From Rhizobium sp. NLR16a (lineage in GTDB: Bacteria > Pseudomonadota > Alphaproteobacteria > Rhizobiales > Rhizobiaceae): 64,000 nt of DNA. The translations under genes were made by a program, and so were the position numbers. Under the pieces are notes generated by a model. It did no database searches. It saw only the letters and a list, made by a program, of their open reading frames with translations, and was not told where the DNA came from. The stretch spans positions 1,947,501-2,011,500 of the forward strand of contig NZ_CP072865.1 in the NCBI RefSeq assembly GCF_017948245.1, given 5' to 3'. Shown here in pieces: positions 42,700 through 52,125 of this stretch; positions within the stretch are counted from its first letter, which is position 1, and every line of letters begins with the position of its first letter.

Positions 42700-43725
42700 A
42701 TGAAGAACAAGCTTCTGTCCGCCGCGATCGGCGCAGCAGTTTTCGCTCTTGGCGCCTCGGCTGCTTCGGCCACGACTCTCGGTGATGTAAAGGCAAAGGG
42801 TTTCATTCAGTGCGGCGTCAACACCGGCCTCGCCGGCTTCGCCGCGCCTGACGCTTCCGGCAACTGGGCGGGCTTCGACGTCGACTTCTGCAAGGCTGTC
42901 GCTTCGGCCGTGTTCGGCGACCCTACCAAGGTGAAGTTCACCCCGCTCAGCGCCGCCAATCGCTTCCCTGCCCTACAGTCGGGCGAAATCGACGTGCTCG
43001 CCCGCAATACGACCTGGTCGATCAACCGCGATACGGCACTCGGCCTGAACTTCCGTTTCGTCAACTATTATGACGGCCAGGGCTTCATGGTCCGCAAGAG
43101 CCTCAACGTGAAGTCGGCATTGGAACTCTCCGGCGCATCCGTGTGCGTCCAGTCGGGCACGACCACCGAGCTCAACCTCGCCGACTATTTCAAGGCGAAC
43201 AACCTTCAGTACAATCCGGTCGTCTTCGAAAAGCTGGACGAGGTCAACGCCGCCTATGATGCCGGCCGTTGCGACGTCTACACCACCGACCAGTCCGGTC
43301 TCTATTCGCTGCGCCTGACGCTGAAGAATCCGGACGAACACGCGATCCTGCCGGAAATCATCTCCAAGGAACCGCTCGCCCCGGCCGTTCGTCAAGGTGA
43401 CGACCAGTGGTTCGATATCGTCAGCTGGGTCGGCTATGCCATGATCAATGCTGAAGAATTCGGCATCACCCAGGCCAATGTCGACGACATGAAGAACTCG
43501 CCGAACCCTGACATCAAGCGCTTCCTCGGCGTCGAGGCGGATACCAAGATCGGCACCGATCTCGGCCTGACCAACGACTGGGCTTACAACATCGTAAAGA
43601 ACGTCGGCAATTACGGCGAAGTCTTCGAGCGCAACATCGGCCAGGGCAGCCCGCTCAAGATCGCGCGCGGTCTCAACGCCCTGTGGAACAAGGGCGGCAT
43701 TCAGTACGCTCCGCCGGTTCGCTGA
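42700..43725 (+). CDS. aapJ: General L-amino acid ABC transporter, periplasmic binding protein
   Basis: 341 residues, the length of R. leguminosarum AapJ. Signal peptide MKNKLLSAAIGAAVFALGAS... with cleavage near residue 22-25, then the SBP family 3 fold (GVNTGLAGFAAPDASGNWAG, FDVDFCKAVASAVFG, SVCVQSGTTTELNLADY). Start at 42700 follows GGAAAAGGTTGGG. First gene of aapJQMP, which imports and exchanges a broad range of L-amino acids and matters in nodules. Confidence 0.95.
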   Translation: MKNKLLSAAIGAAVFALGASAASATTLGDVKAKGFIQCGVNTGLAGFAAPDASGNWAGFDVDFCKAVASAVFGDPTKVKFTPLSAANRFPALQSGEIDVLARNTTWSINRDTALGLNFRFVNYYDGQGFMVRKSLNVKSALELSGASVCVQSGTTTELNLADYFKANNLQYNPVVFEKLDEVNAAYDAGRCDVYTTDQSGLYSLRLTLKNPDEHAILPEIISKEPLAPAVRQGDDQWFDIVSWVGYAMINAEEFGITQANVDDMKNSPNPDIKRFLGVEADTKIGTDLGLTNDWAYNIVKNVGNYGEVFERNIGQGSPLKIARGLNALWNKGGIQYAPPVR

Positions 43726-43744
43726 GCGCGTCACGTATGAAGAC

Positions 43745-43768
43745 GGAAAGGCGGGCGACCGCCTTTCC
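43745..43768 (+). promoter_or_regulatory. Intercistronic stem-loop between aapJ and aapQ
   Basis: Perfect 10-bp stem GGAAAGGCGG / CCGCCTTTCC closed by a GCGA tetraloop (GNRA class), directly after the aapJ stop. No T run follows, so it is more likely an mRNA-stabilising or partial-termination element favouring aapJ. Confidence 0.7.
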
Positions 43769-43801
43769 TCCTCCAATAAAAAAGCTCCGAAAAGGAGCAT
43801 A

Positions 43802-45022
43802 ATGGGGAATTGGCCAAGCATGACGCACCAGGCTTTGGATTCAACACGTTTATCCAGAGGCGGCTGGAGCTTTCAGTCCGCGCTCTACGACCCGACAATT
43901 CGGGGCATTTTCTTCCAGGTTCTCACCATCGTCCTGCTGGTCGTCTTCGTCTGGTGGGTTGCGCACAACACTGCCGTCAATCTGGCGCGCGCCAACATCG
44001 CGTCGGGCTTCGGCTTTCTGAACGGCCGTGCCGGCTTCGAGGTCGGTCAGTCGCTGATCGCCTATTCGAGTGATTCGACCTACGGCCGCGCGCTGGTCGT
44101 CGGCCTTCTGAATACAATCCTGATCGCCGTTACCGGCATCATCACCGCCACCATCATCGGCTTCATCATCGGCATCGGCCGCCTGTCGAGGAACTGGCTG
44201 ATTGCCAAGCTGTGCACGGTTTATGTCGAAGTCTTCCGCAACATCCCGCCGCTGCTTGTCATCTTCTTCTGGTATTCGGGCGTTCTGGCGGTTCTGCCGA
44301 ATGCGCGCGAGTCGCTGCATCTGCCGCTCGGAGCGTATTTGAACAACCGTGGCCTTTCCTTTCCCAAACCGATTTTCGGCGAGACTTTCTGGCTCGTCGG
44401 CGTCGCCTTCGTCGTCGCGATCATCGCCGTTATCGTCACGGCCCGATGGGCGCATCGCCGGCAGGCGGCGACAGGTCAGCCGTTCCATACGATCTGGGCT
44501 TCGCTCGGGCTGCTGGTCGGCCTGCCGCTTATCGTCTTCCTGGTCGCAGGCGCGCCGCTTTCCTTCGACTATCCGATCGCGGGCAAGTTCAACCTCACCG
44601 GCGGCTCCGTCGTCGGGCCGGAATTCATGTCGCTCTTCCTTGCACTTTCCTTCTACACCGCTGCCTTCATCGCTGAAATCGTGCGCGCAGGCATTCGCGG
44701 CGTGCCGAAGGGACAGACGGAAGCTGCAGGCGCACTCGGGCTTCACCCCTCGTCGATCACCCGGCTGGTCGTCATTCCGCAGGCCTTCCGCATCATCATT
44801 CCGCCGCTGAGCAGCCAGTATCTCAATCTGACCAAGAACTCGTCGCTGGCGATCGCCATCGGTTTTGCCGATCTGGTCGCGGTCGGCAGCACGACGCTGA
44901 ACCAGACAGGTCAGGCTGTCGAGGTGATCCTCATCTGGATGGTCATTTACCTCAGCCTCAGTGTCGTCACTTCGCTGTTAATGAACTGGTTCAATGCCAA
45001 GATGGCGCTGGTGGAGAGGTAA
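43802..45022 (+). CDS. aapQ: General L-amino acid ABC transporter permease AapQ
   Basis: 406 residues from the ATG at 43802 or 400 from the ATG at 43820; 400 matches the described AapQ, while AAGGAG lies 4 nt before the first. An amphipathic N-terminus, then about eight membrane segments with the His/Glu/Gln-type permease EAA loop ([20 protein letters not shown]) near residue 310. Forms a heterodimer with AapM. Confidence 0.93.
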   Translation: MGNWPSMTHQALDSTRLSRGGWSFQSALYDPTIRGIFFQVLTIVLLVVFVWWVAHNTAVNLARANIASGFGFLNGRAGFEVGQSLIAYSSDSTYGRALVVGLLNTILIAVTGIITATIIGFIIGIGRLSRNWLIAKLCTVYVEVFRNIPPLLVIFFWYSGVLAVLPNARESLHLPLGAYLNNRGLSFPKPIFGETFWLVGVAFVVAIIAVIVTARWAHRRQAATGQPFHTIWASLGLLVGLPLIVFLVAGAPLSFDYPIAGKFNLTGGSVVGPEFMSLFLALSFYTAAFIAEIVRAGIRGVPKGQTEAAGALGLHPSSITRLVVIPQAFRIIIPPLSSQYLNLTKNSSLAIAIGFADLVAVGSTTLNQTGQAVEVILIWMVIYLSLSVVTSLLMNWFNAKMALVER

Positions 45023-45023
45023 G

Positions 45024-46169
45024 ATGAGCAACGCTTTCGTCAGAACCGCCATACTGGCGCCGGAGCCGCCGCCCTCAGCAGAGAAAGGCCCGGTCGCTTG
45101 GATTCGCCGCAACCTTCTTGCGACGCCCAAGGACATCGTCCTTACCATCCTGGCGCTGGTCTTTGTCGTTTGGGCCCTCCTGCACGCGCTCGACTGGCTC
45201 TTCGTGCAGGCGGTTTGGAGCGGTCCGGACCGCACCTTCTGCGCCACTGCCGTACAGGGTGGCATCCAGCCGGATGGCTGGAGTGGTGCATGCTGGGCCT
45301 TCGTCAATGCCAAATTCGACCAGTTCATCTTTGGACGTTATCCGCTCGACGAGCGCTGGCGCCCGACGCTGGTCGGTATTCTTTTCGTACTCCTGTTGGT
45401 GCCGATGCTCATCCCCTCGGCGCCGCGCAAGGGCGTCAACGCCCTCCTGCTCTTCGGCGTTCTTCCGATCGTTTCCTTCTTTCTGCTTTACGGCGGATTT
45501 GGTCTGGAAATCGTCGAGACCCCACTCTGGGGCGGGCTGCTGGTGACGCTGGTGCTCTCTTTTGTCGGCATCGCCGTCTCCTTCCCGCTCGGCATCATCC
45601 TGGCGCTGGGAAGGCGCTCGCAGATGCCGGTCATCCGGACGTTCTGCGTCGTTTTCATCGAAGTCGTCCGCGGCGTGCCGCTGATAACGGTCCTGTTCAT
45701 GGCGAGCGTCATGCTGCCGCTTTTCCTGCCGGCCGGCTGGACCGTGGACAAGCTGTTGCGCGCGATCATCGGGGTATCGATCTTCGCCTCCGCCTATATG
45801 GCGGAAGTCATCCGCGGCGGCCTGCAGGCTATTCCCAAGGGCCAGTTCGAGGGGGCGGATTCGCTCGGGTTGGGCTACTGGCAGAAGATGCGGTTGGTCA
45901 TCATGCCGCAGGCAATCAAGCTGGTGATCCCTGGCATCGTCAACACCTTCATCGGCATGTTCAAGGACACATCGCTGGTGTCGATCATCAGCATGTTCGA
46001 CCTTCTCGGCATCGTTCGCCTCAACTTCGTCGATCCGAATTGGGCAACCGCAGTAACGCCGCTCACGGGGTTGATATTCGCCGGATTCGCCTTCTGGCTT
46101 TTCTGCTTCGGCATGTCGCGCTATTCAGCATTCATCGAACGTCACCTCGACACCGGCCACAAACGATAA
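45024..46169 (+). CDS. aapM: General L-amino acid ABC transporter permease AapM
   Basis: 381 residues from [20 protein letters not shown], starting 1 nt after the aapQ stop. Multiple membrane helices; EAA loop [20 protein letters not shown] near residue 285, with [20 protein letters not shown] after it. A periplasmic Cys-containing loop (FCATAVQGG...ACWAF) follows the first helix. Confidence 0.95.
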   Translation: MSNAFVRTAILAPEPPPSAEKGPVAWIRRNLLATPKDIVLTILALVFVVWALLHALDWLFVQAVWSGPDRTFCATAVQGGIQPDGWSGACWAFVNAKFDQFIFGRYPLDERWRPTLVGILFVLLLVPMLIPSAPRKGVNALLLFGVLPIVSFFLLYGGFGLEIVETPLWGGLLVTLVLSFVGIAVSFPLGIILALGRRSQMPVIRTFCVVFIEVVRGVPLITVLFMASVMLPLFLPAGWTVDKLLRAIIGVSIFASAYMAEVIRGGLQAIPKGQFEGADSLGLGYWQKMRLVIMPQAIKLVIPGIVNTFIGMFKDTSLVSIISMFDLLGIVRLNFVDPNWATAVTPLTGLIFAGFAFWLFCFGMSRYSAFIERHLDTGHKR

Positions 46170-46187
46170 AAATGAGGGAAAATAATC

Positions 46188-46961
<774 letters not shown>

Positions 46962-46984
46962 CCCCCGAACGCTCAACTTGTTTA

Positions 46985-47022
46985 AGACCCGCCGCACCCC
47001 CTTTGGGTTCGGCGGGTCTTTC
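46985..47022 (+). terminator. aap operon terminator
   Basis: 10-bp stem AGACCCGCCG / CGGCGGGTCT (46985-46994, 47010-47019) followed by T, 24 nt after aapP. Confidence 0.85.
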
Positions 47023-47174
47023 ATGTTCAGCGGGCGGCGGTCGCCTGCAACAGACTGCAGATGCGGGTAGGGCGGAATCGCCGCCGCTCAGCGGAAGGTG
47101 CCACCCGATCTCCTGGATTGAGTCATTAAGAGGAGGGATGCCCGCCGCCACGCTCGGCGGTCCCGGCCATGTCT

Positions 47175-47276
47175 AGAGCGGTTCAGCTTTTTCATGGAAG
47201 CGCAGAACTGCTTAAGTTTTTGTTTTTACGCAATTCCTGACGGAAAGCCGTTTGCCGCTTTTTCTAGAATTGCTCT
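47175..47276. repeat. RIME-like intergenic mosaic element
   Basis: About 102 nt with terminal inverted repeats (AGAGCGGTTC and GAATTGCTCT, 8 of 10 pairing), TCTAGA at each end and inner imperfect palindromes around GGAAAGCCG/CCGCTTTTT. Size and layout fit the Rhizobium intergenic mosaic element class; assignment is from memory. The remainder of 46962-47365 has only the aap terminator and no gene. Confidence 0.55.
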
Positions 47277-47365
47277 GACAGCCCATCCCTCTTGCCCGCA
47301 GGCGTTGAAACAAATAACCTCCCGCTCGATTACTTCGATGATCAACCATAGGAGAACTAAACCCA

Positions 47366-47677
47366 ATGAGATTGATGGCAGTCGTTGGCGTTGCACTTAG
47401 CCTGGGCTGTATTTCGGCCGCAGAATCTCCTTCAAACTATCAATCCTACAGCGGCATTCGGGTCGACACAGACCCTGCCCTCCTCTCTCGATACGACAAA
47501 GCTCTTAGGTGGTGCGTGCCGGAGGCGGGCTCATGGCGACGCGGGTCGCCGGATCCGCAGAGCCTGCATTATAACGCGGCGCTCAGAAATTGCCTCTACA
47601 GGCGCGGCATTGTCGATAGAGGCGTCTACGCTTACCCCATCCCCAAGATTTACTTCGATCATTTTTTGGATCGCTGA
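47366..47677 (+). CDS. Small secreted protein of unknown function
   Basis: 103 residues: signal peptide MRLMAVVGVALSLGCISAAE, then a short polar domain rich in Tyr/Arg with Cys50 and Cys75. The SLGC at 12-15 is not a canonical lipobox (Ser at -3). GGAG lies 11 nt upstream, a loose ribosome-binding site. No family recognised. It opens the accessory region after aapP. Confidence 0.5.
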   Translation: MRLMAVVGVALSLGCISAAESPSNYQSYSGIRVDTDPALLSRYDKALRWCVPEAGSWRRGSPDPQSLHYNAALRNCLYRRGIVDRGVYAYPIPKIYFDHFLDR

Positions 47678-47897
47678 GAAGAACCGAACGGATGTAGTCT
47701 GCCATAGAACTTCAAAAGCCAGGAACATAAGCACGGCTGTTGGCATGGCTTGTCGACGGCGGCGGCCGCATATCAGCTTTTGGCGGCTGTCGGATGGCCG
47801 GCCGTTGCCGTCCGGCAATTACGACAGGGATGACGGAAGCTGCAGCGCTGCTTTCAGGGCAGCGCGGACCTCAACCGACGGTCGACACAGCCTGTAC

Positions 47898-48261
47898 TTA
47901 TGTCATCTCGAACTCGTAGAACTTGTCGCCGTCGATATAGATAAAATGGCAGCTTGGCTTTTCGCCTTTGCCGGCTGAACAGGCCTTATCGCCTTTGAAG
48001 GTGAGTTTCGTTTTCACGTCGATCATTTTGCCGGCGACATCGGCCCTGCCGGTCGTAGTCCCCTTCTTCCAACTCCAAACGAGTTCGGCGGTTACAGGTT
48101 TTTTCAGATCGAGAATTTCCACTTCCACCTGCTTGCCCGTCAGCAAAAGCTTTGAACTCGTCCATTGTGGCCTTTTTTGCCCCCGCAGGAAGATCAACGG
48201 CGTAGGCATTCATTGCATATAGAAATGCAGCAGCGCTTATGCTCGGGAAGATCGCTCTCAT
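47898..48261 (-). pseudogene. Secreted protein gene with a single-base frameshift
   Basis: From the ATG at 48261 the frame encodes a signal peptide (MRAIFPSISAAAFLYAMNAY) and PAGAKKATMDEFKAFADG. The next frame continues KQVEVEILDLKKPVTAELVW through CHFIYIDGDKFYEFEMT to the stop at 47898. Removing one base from the CCC at 48136-48138 (GGG on the coding strand) joins the two into one protein of about 120 residues. No family recognised. Either a recent pseudogene or a sequencing error; the downstream part has no credible start of its own. Confidence 0.75.
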
Positions 48262-48837
48262 ACTCTCCCACTAAGAATTGCCAGGGAGGGTACACGCCGT
48301 CTACAGCAGCCAAATCCCTACCTATTGTAGCTATGAAACAGTATAGCGCAGGTTGAACATATGTAATCCTACGACATTTCAACTTTTCGGCGACATCCTC
48401 AGAATTTCTGTCTTTGTATTGGCTGCGTCGCACCACACGAAATAAACCTCTTGCGACGATTACTGGACAGTCTTGGACAATATTATTCGCGTCCGCGATG
48501 TATCAAAGATGATCTCCATGGAACTGCTTGCCGCCTGCATGACGACATGACAGCCAACCGAAATCGTCATGGCTCCGGTATCGGAAAGACCAGCCACGAA
48601 GAAGATCAATATTTCTCTCTCCTATGGAAGAACTGCGAGGCCGAGAGCGTCTGAACATTCGCCGTGGCGCTCGATGTGACGCCGACGGACCCGCGGCGCA
48701 ATTGGGATCAGCCGCCTCCATGCCAGATGATGGGTCCGAGCAAATTTCCCTTATAATCTGGCGATTGGAACCCGAGCCGCGGATGAATTGCCCTGCCCAC
48801 GCCCTCTAAATTGGCGGGGTTCGAGTTCAGGATTGAT
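48262..48837. other. Non-coding or eroded sequence
   Basis: About 575 nt. Short open frames exist on both strands, but none has a convincing start, ribosome-binding site or recognisable family. Part may be gene debris, as the next 230 nt certainly are. Confidence 0.4.
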
Positions 48838-49065
48838 CAGGATACGCCACCACCTGAAGGGTGTTCTGTCGGCGCGATCACACGCATTTGATGCCGTTGC
48901 GCTGAGTATGGGCTTCCGCCAGAGCCTGCGCTTCGAAGGCGAATTTCACCTGCTAGCATGTGTCGGCGGAGGAGCGGTGTGCCCATTATCTAATCAGTCT
49001 TGAAAGCGACTCATGATCGAATCGAGCACCCTGGTGAGGGGGCCGGCCTCGCCACGGCCATCTCA
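48838..49065 (-). pseudogene. Eroded copy of the NDUFS4-like complex I subunit gene
   Basis: The plus-strand sequence aligns along most of the length of the intact gene at 54339-54641: GCCACCACCTGA, GGCGCGAT, GATGCCGTTGCGCTG, CTTCGAAGG, ACCTGCT, GTGTGCCCAT and TGATCGAAT all recur in the same order. Insertions, deletions and in-frame stops destroy the reading frame, and the 5' part beyond about 49065 has diverged past recognition. A dead duplicate, 5.5 kb from the living copy. Confidence 0.8.
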
Positions 49066-49452
49066 ATTGGCCCCAATCGTGAAGGCGAAACTGCCAAAAA
49101 TTGAAAAATTCAGAAAAAATGTTGGATCCCGCGTCGGCGGCAGGATTCCGGTCACATCCATCAGATTTTCCTAATCTTTTCAATAAGCGGACGTCGCTGT
49201 GGTTGCAGAAAGAATAATTCGCGGAAAGCGAGACATATATTTTGTCCCAATTTGGGCGAATCGAATTTCCGCAAATATTTCAAAATGTAACTTGGGAGTG
49301 ATCCGGATATTGTGGCAGCAATATGGCTATGATTCTCAAGTACTTACTGTTTCGGTGCTGTTGCACCATTCAAAACCTCGCCCTATAAACCCCGCCGCAA
49401 CACATGATTAACTACGAAATATTAGACAACGCTGAAGTTGAGGAACAAAACC
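49066..49452. other. AT-rich intergenic region before the beta-helix/RTX gene
   Basis: Much lower G+C than its neighbours, with no supported ORF. It presumably contains the promoter of the 49453 gene; I could not single out -35/-10 boxes. Confidence 0.5.
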
Positions 49453-51567
49453 ATGACAACATACTACGTAGCTTCGAGCAGCAGCGGCGGCGGTAACGGC
49501 AGTGCCTCCTCTCCTTTTCGCACGATCAGTGAGGCGATGGCTTCGAACCTTAAGCCTGGCGACGAGGTCGTGGTGAAGGCGGGGACTTACAATGAGGCCA
49601 TCAACATCGACAAGGACGGCTCGGCGGCAGGCGACATCACGCTGCGCTCGGAAGTGCCGGGCGGGGCGCTGATCCGGCCGCCCGCGGGCTCGTGGAACGC
49701 GATCAGCGTCAACGCCAACCACGTGGTCATCGACGGTTTTGACATCGCCGGCGCCAACGGCGACGGGATCGAAGCAAACAATGTCCACCACGTCCAGATT
49801 CTCAATAATAAGGTCCACGGCAGCGGGGAGTCGGGCATCCAGTTCAACCAGTCGGACTTCATCCGCATTGAAGGCAACGAGACTTACAATAACGCTTCCA
49901 CAGGCTGGTTCTCGGGCATCTCGATCTACCAGAACCGGAACATCACCGGCGACACCTCGACTGACGGCTACCGGACGATCGTGCGGAACAACATCTCGCA
50001 CGACAACATCACGAAGTCGGGTGAGCACACCGATGGCAACGGCATCATCATTGACGATTTCCAGAGCACGCAGGCGAGCGGTAATCCGAACTACACATTC
50101 AAGACGCTGGTCGACAACAACCTCGTCTACGGGAACGGCGGCAAAGGTATCCAGGTTACCTGGAGCGACTCCGTCACCGTGAAGAACAACACCGCGTACC
50201 ACAACAATCAAGACCCGGCGAACACCGGCACCTGGCGGGGCGAGCTCAGCAACTCGGCGTCGAGCAACAACACCTGGGTCAACAACATCGCCGTAGCCGA
50301 CCCATCGCTGAACAAGAACAATACTGCGATCGATAATACGTCCACCGACGCCTACACCAACAAGAACGTCGTCTGGGCCAACAACATCACCTACAACGGC
50401 ACGGCCGGACAGGCCTCGGTCAAAACCGATGGCGGCAACGCAATGCCCAGCTCGGCGGACGGCAACAAGCTCGGCGTCGACCCGAAGTTCCTTGGGGCCT
50501 CGAGCGACGACTTCCACCTCGGCTCCGGCTCGGCGGCGGTTGACAGCGGAACCAGCAAGTACGGGGTCAGCTCAGTCGATCTCGACGGCGACGCGCGCGT
50601 CGTCGGAACTGTCGATATGGGTGCCTACGAATCCGGCTCTGCCCCGGTATCGGGAACGCCAACCGCGCCGACCGCACCGACGCAACCAACAACGCCTACC
50701 ACCGGTACGCCGACTACCGGGACGCCAACGACGGAAACGCCCACCACGGGAACGCCGACCACCGGGACGCCGACGACGGGAACGCCGACCACGCCGACTA
50801 CGGAGACCCCAACCACGGGAACGCCGACCACGACGACGAAGCTATACACCGGTACCAACGGCAACGACATCATGCCACACACCGGTCAGTCCAACGGCGG
50901 CAACGAAACCTTCAAGGGGCTCGCCGGCAATGACCTGTTGAAGGGCGGCGCCGGCGCGGACGTGCTCGACGGCGGTAGCGGCAATGACACGGCCAGTTAC
51001 GCGGGCTCCGACGCCGGGGTCCACGTCAGCTTGGCGACTTGGACCGCATCGGGCGGGCACGCCACCGGTGACAAGCTCGTCAGCATCGAAAACCTGATCG
51101 GCTCAAGCCATGACGACGTGCTGACCGGCGGCAATAACGGCGGCAACGTTCTCAATGGCGGGGCCGGCGCGGACAAGCTGAACGGCGGCGCCGGCGGGGA
51201 CGTCATCATCGGCGGTGCCGGGAAGGACATGATGACCGGTGGCACCAGCTCGGATACGTTTGTCTTCAAAACAGCGACGGAAACCGGGTCGGGCTGGGAC
51301 CGCGACGTCATCACCGACTTCCAGCACGGCGTCGATAAGATCGACCTCTCAGCGATAGATGCGAATGGCTCTGCGCTTGGCGATGCAGCCTTCCATTTCC
51401 AGGCGCAGGAGAATGCCTTGTTTGACAAGAAGGCTGGCGCGCTCGCCTGGCACTACGAGGACGACCATACCGTTATTCAGGCCGACTTGAACGGCGACGG
51501 CGTTCATGACTTCGAGATTCAGCTGCAGGGCCACGTACAGGTGGGGGCAAGCGATTTTCTCCTGTAA
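49453..51567 (+). CDS. Secreted right-handed beta-helix protein with RTX calcium-binding C-terminus
   Basis: 704 residues, start at ATG 49453 with AGGA upstream, no N-terminal signal. Residues 1-300 form a right-handed parallel beta-helix (SPFRTISEAM, VVIDGFDIAGANGDGIEANN, KVHGSGESGIQFNQ), closed near 400 by a choice-of-anchor segment (LDGDARVVGTVDMGAYE). Then a linker of about nine TPTTG/TPTTE units, RTX nonapeptides (GGAGADVLDGGSGNDTASY; GGAGADKLNGGAGGDVIIGG; GGAGKDMMTGG) and a serralysin-type C-terminal domain (DVITDFQHGVDKIDLSAID). The design fits a type I-secreted, Ca-dependent surface or matrix protein, possibly a polysaccharide lyase or binder. Its secretion apparatus is not in this window. 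Confidence 0.85.
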   Translation: MTTYYVASSSSGGGNGSASSPFRTISEAMASNLKPGDEVVVKAGTYNEAINIDKDGSAAGDITLRSEVPGGALIRPPAGSWNAISVNANHVVIDGFDIAGANGDGIEANNVHHVQILNNKVHGSGESGIQFNQSDFIRIEGNETYNNASTGWFSGISIYQNRNITGDTSTDGYRTIVRNNISHDNITKSGEHTDGNGIIIDDFQSTQASGNPNYTFKTLVDNNLVYGNGGKGIQVTWSDSVTVKNNTAYHNNQDPANTGTWRGELSNSASSNNTWVNNIAVADPSLNKNNTAIDNTSTDAYTNKNVVWANNITYNGTAGQASVKTDGGNAMPSSADGNKLGVDPKFLGASSDDFHLGSGSAAVDSGTSKYGVSSVDLDGDARVVGTVDMGAYESGSAPVSGTPTAPTAPTQPTTPTTGTPTTGTPTTETPTTGTPTTGTPTTGTPTTPTTETPTTGTPTTTTKLYTGTNGNDIMPHTGQSNGGNETFKGLAGNDLLKGGAGADVLDGGSGNDTASYAGSDAGVHVSLATWTASGGHATGDKLVSIENLIGSSHDDVLTGGNNGGNVLNGGAGADKLNGGAGGDVIIGGAGKDMMTGGTSSDTFVFKTATETGSGWDRDVITDFQHGVDKIDLSAIDANGSALGDAAFHFQAQENALFDKKAGALAWHYEDDHTVIQADLNGDGVHDFEIQLQGHVQVGASDFLL
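50680..50838 (+). repeat. Tandem 15-nt repeats encoding a Thr/Pro linker
   Basis: In-frame imperfect repeats of a 15-nt unit (consensus ACGCCGACCACCGGG) encoding TPTTG or TPTTE. The units differ mostly at synonymous positions, so the array is not freshly expanded. Confidence 0.85.
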
Positions 51568-51679
51568 CTAATACCCGTTGTGGCGGTCGTTCGATCGCCG
51601 CAACAATCGGGCTGACAATCGGAAGTATGTCGACGGCGGAGTAAAAACCCGCCACGCGGCGCGCAAGCTTCGGCTACTT

Positions 51680-51751
51680 CAGCGCGTGGATGAGCAAGCC
51701 GGGAGGGCGGAGCCCGAGCGGCGATCCCATCCACGCGCTGCATTTTTTTTT
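51680..51751 (+). terminator. Long hairpin followed by nine T
   Basis: Perfect 13-bp arms (CAGCGCGTGGATG at 51680-51692 and its complement at 51728-51740) around a 35-nt GC-rich loop, then T9 from 51743. It lies about 110 nt after the beta-helix/RTX stop and may terminate that transcript, or it may be part of the insertion-sequence end. Confidence 0.6.
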
Positions 51752-51758
51752 ACAGGTG

Positions 51759-51925
51759 TCAGCCCGCCTTTCCGGTGCAGCTTTGCACGTGGCGAAAGCG
51801 GTCGCCGTTCATCTCGAGGACGTTGACTTGGCGGGTGATGCGGATCAGCAGAGCGCCCATTCGGCGCTCTGGGCTCTGTCCATTCGTCGAACGGAAGATT
51901 GCTGGTGATCAGGTGGCGCCTCTTC
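51759..51925 (-). pseudogene. IS21-family IstB remnant
   Basis: The minus strand encodes LITSNLPFDEWTE in one frame and, after a frame change, GALLIRITRQVNVLEMNGDRFR ending at a TGA (51759-51761). These correspond to the C-terminal block of IstB helper ATPases, with the intervening segment deleted. No istA or intact ends seen. A dead fragment. Confidence 0.75.
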
Positions 51926-52101
51926 GAAGTTTTGCGAAATCAGAGTTCCGCGCCGGTCTAGCGTGTTGTCCTCCGCTTCCAGAGACAGTTGGCCGGGGGG
52001 CGGCCGTACGCCGGATTGGCCGGACGACCGTCCAAATGCAAGGGTCCAATGACCAAGCTCCTTCAGGCTGGTGATGGGACAGATTCAAGTCATTGAATTT
52101 G

Positions 52102-52125
52102 TGGCGACCTGCAGGAATGCGAATT
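52102..52125 (+). other. Candidate degenerate attachment site (tRNA-Arg 3' end copy)
   Basis: TGGCGACC + TGCAGGAAT + CGAA match the 3' end of tRNA-Arg at 54202 in order, with a 2-nt deletion and a 1-nt insertion. It could be the left boundary of a 2.1-kb relic element whose recombinase abuts the tRNA. Confidence 0.45.

Noticed and set aside
47385..47978. 197-codon plus-strand frame
   Set aside because: Runs over both the 103-residue secreted ORF and the opposite frameshifted gene; composition looks random.
47898..48261. Programmed frameshift as an explanation for the split reading frame
   Set aside because: No slippery heptamer or downstream pseudoknot is evident; a simple base insertion explains it.
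48451..48654. 67-codon frame on the plus strand
   Set aside because: Starts at TTG without a ribosome-binding site and has no protein-like features; it lies in eroded sequence.
48503..48721. 72-codon frame on the minus strand
   Set aside because: Arg/Ser-rich without conserved pattern and overlapping other equally weak frames.
50680..50838. Short regularly spaced repeats resembling a CRISPR array
   Set aside because: The repeats are 15 nt, in frame, without spacers, and encode a Thr/Pro linker inside a protein.
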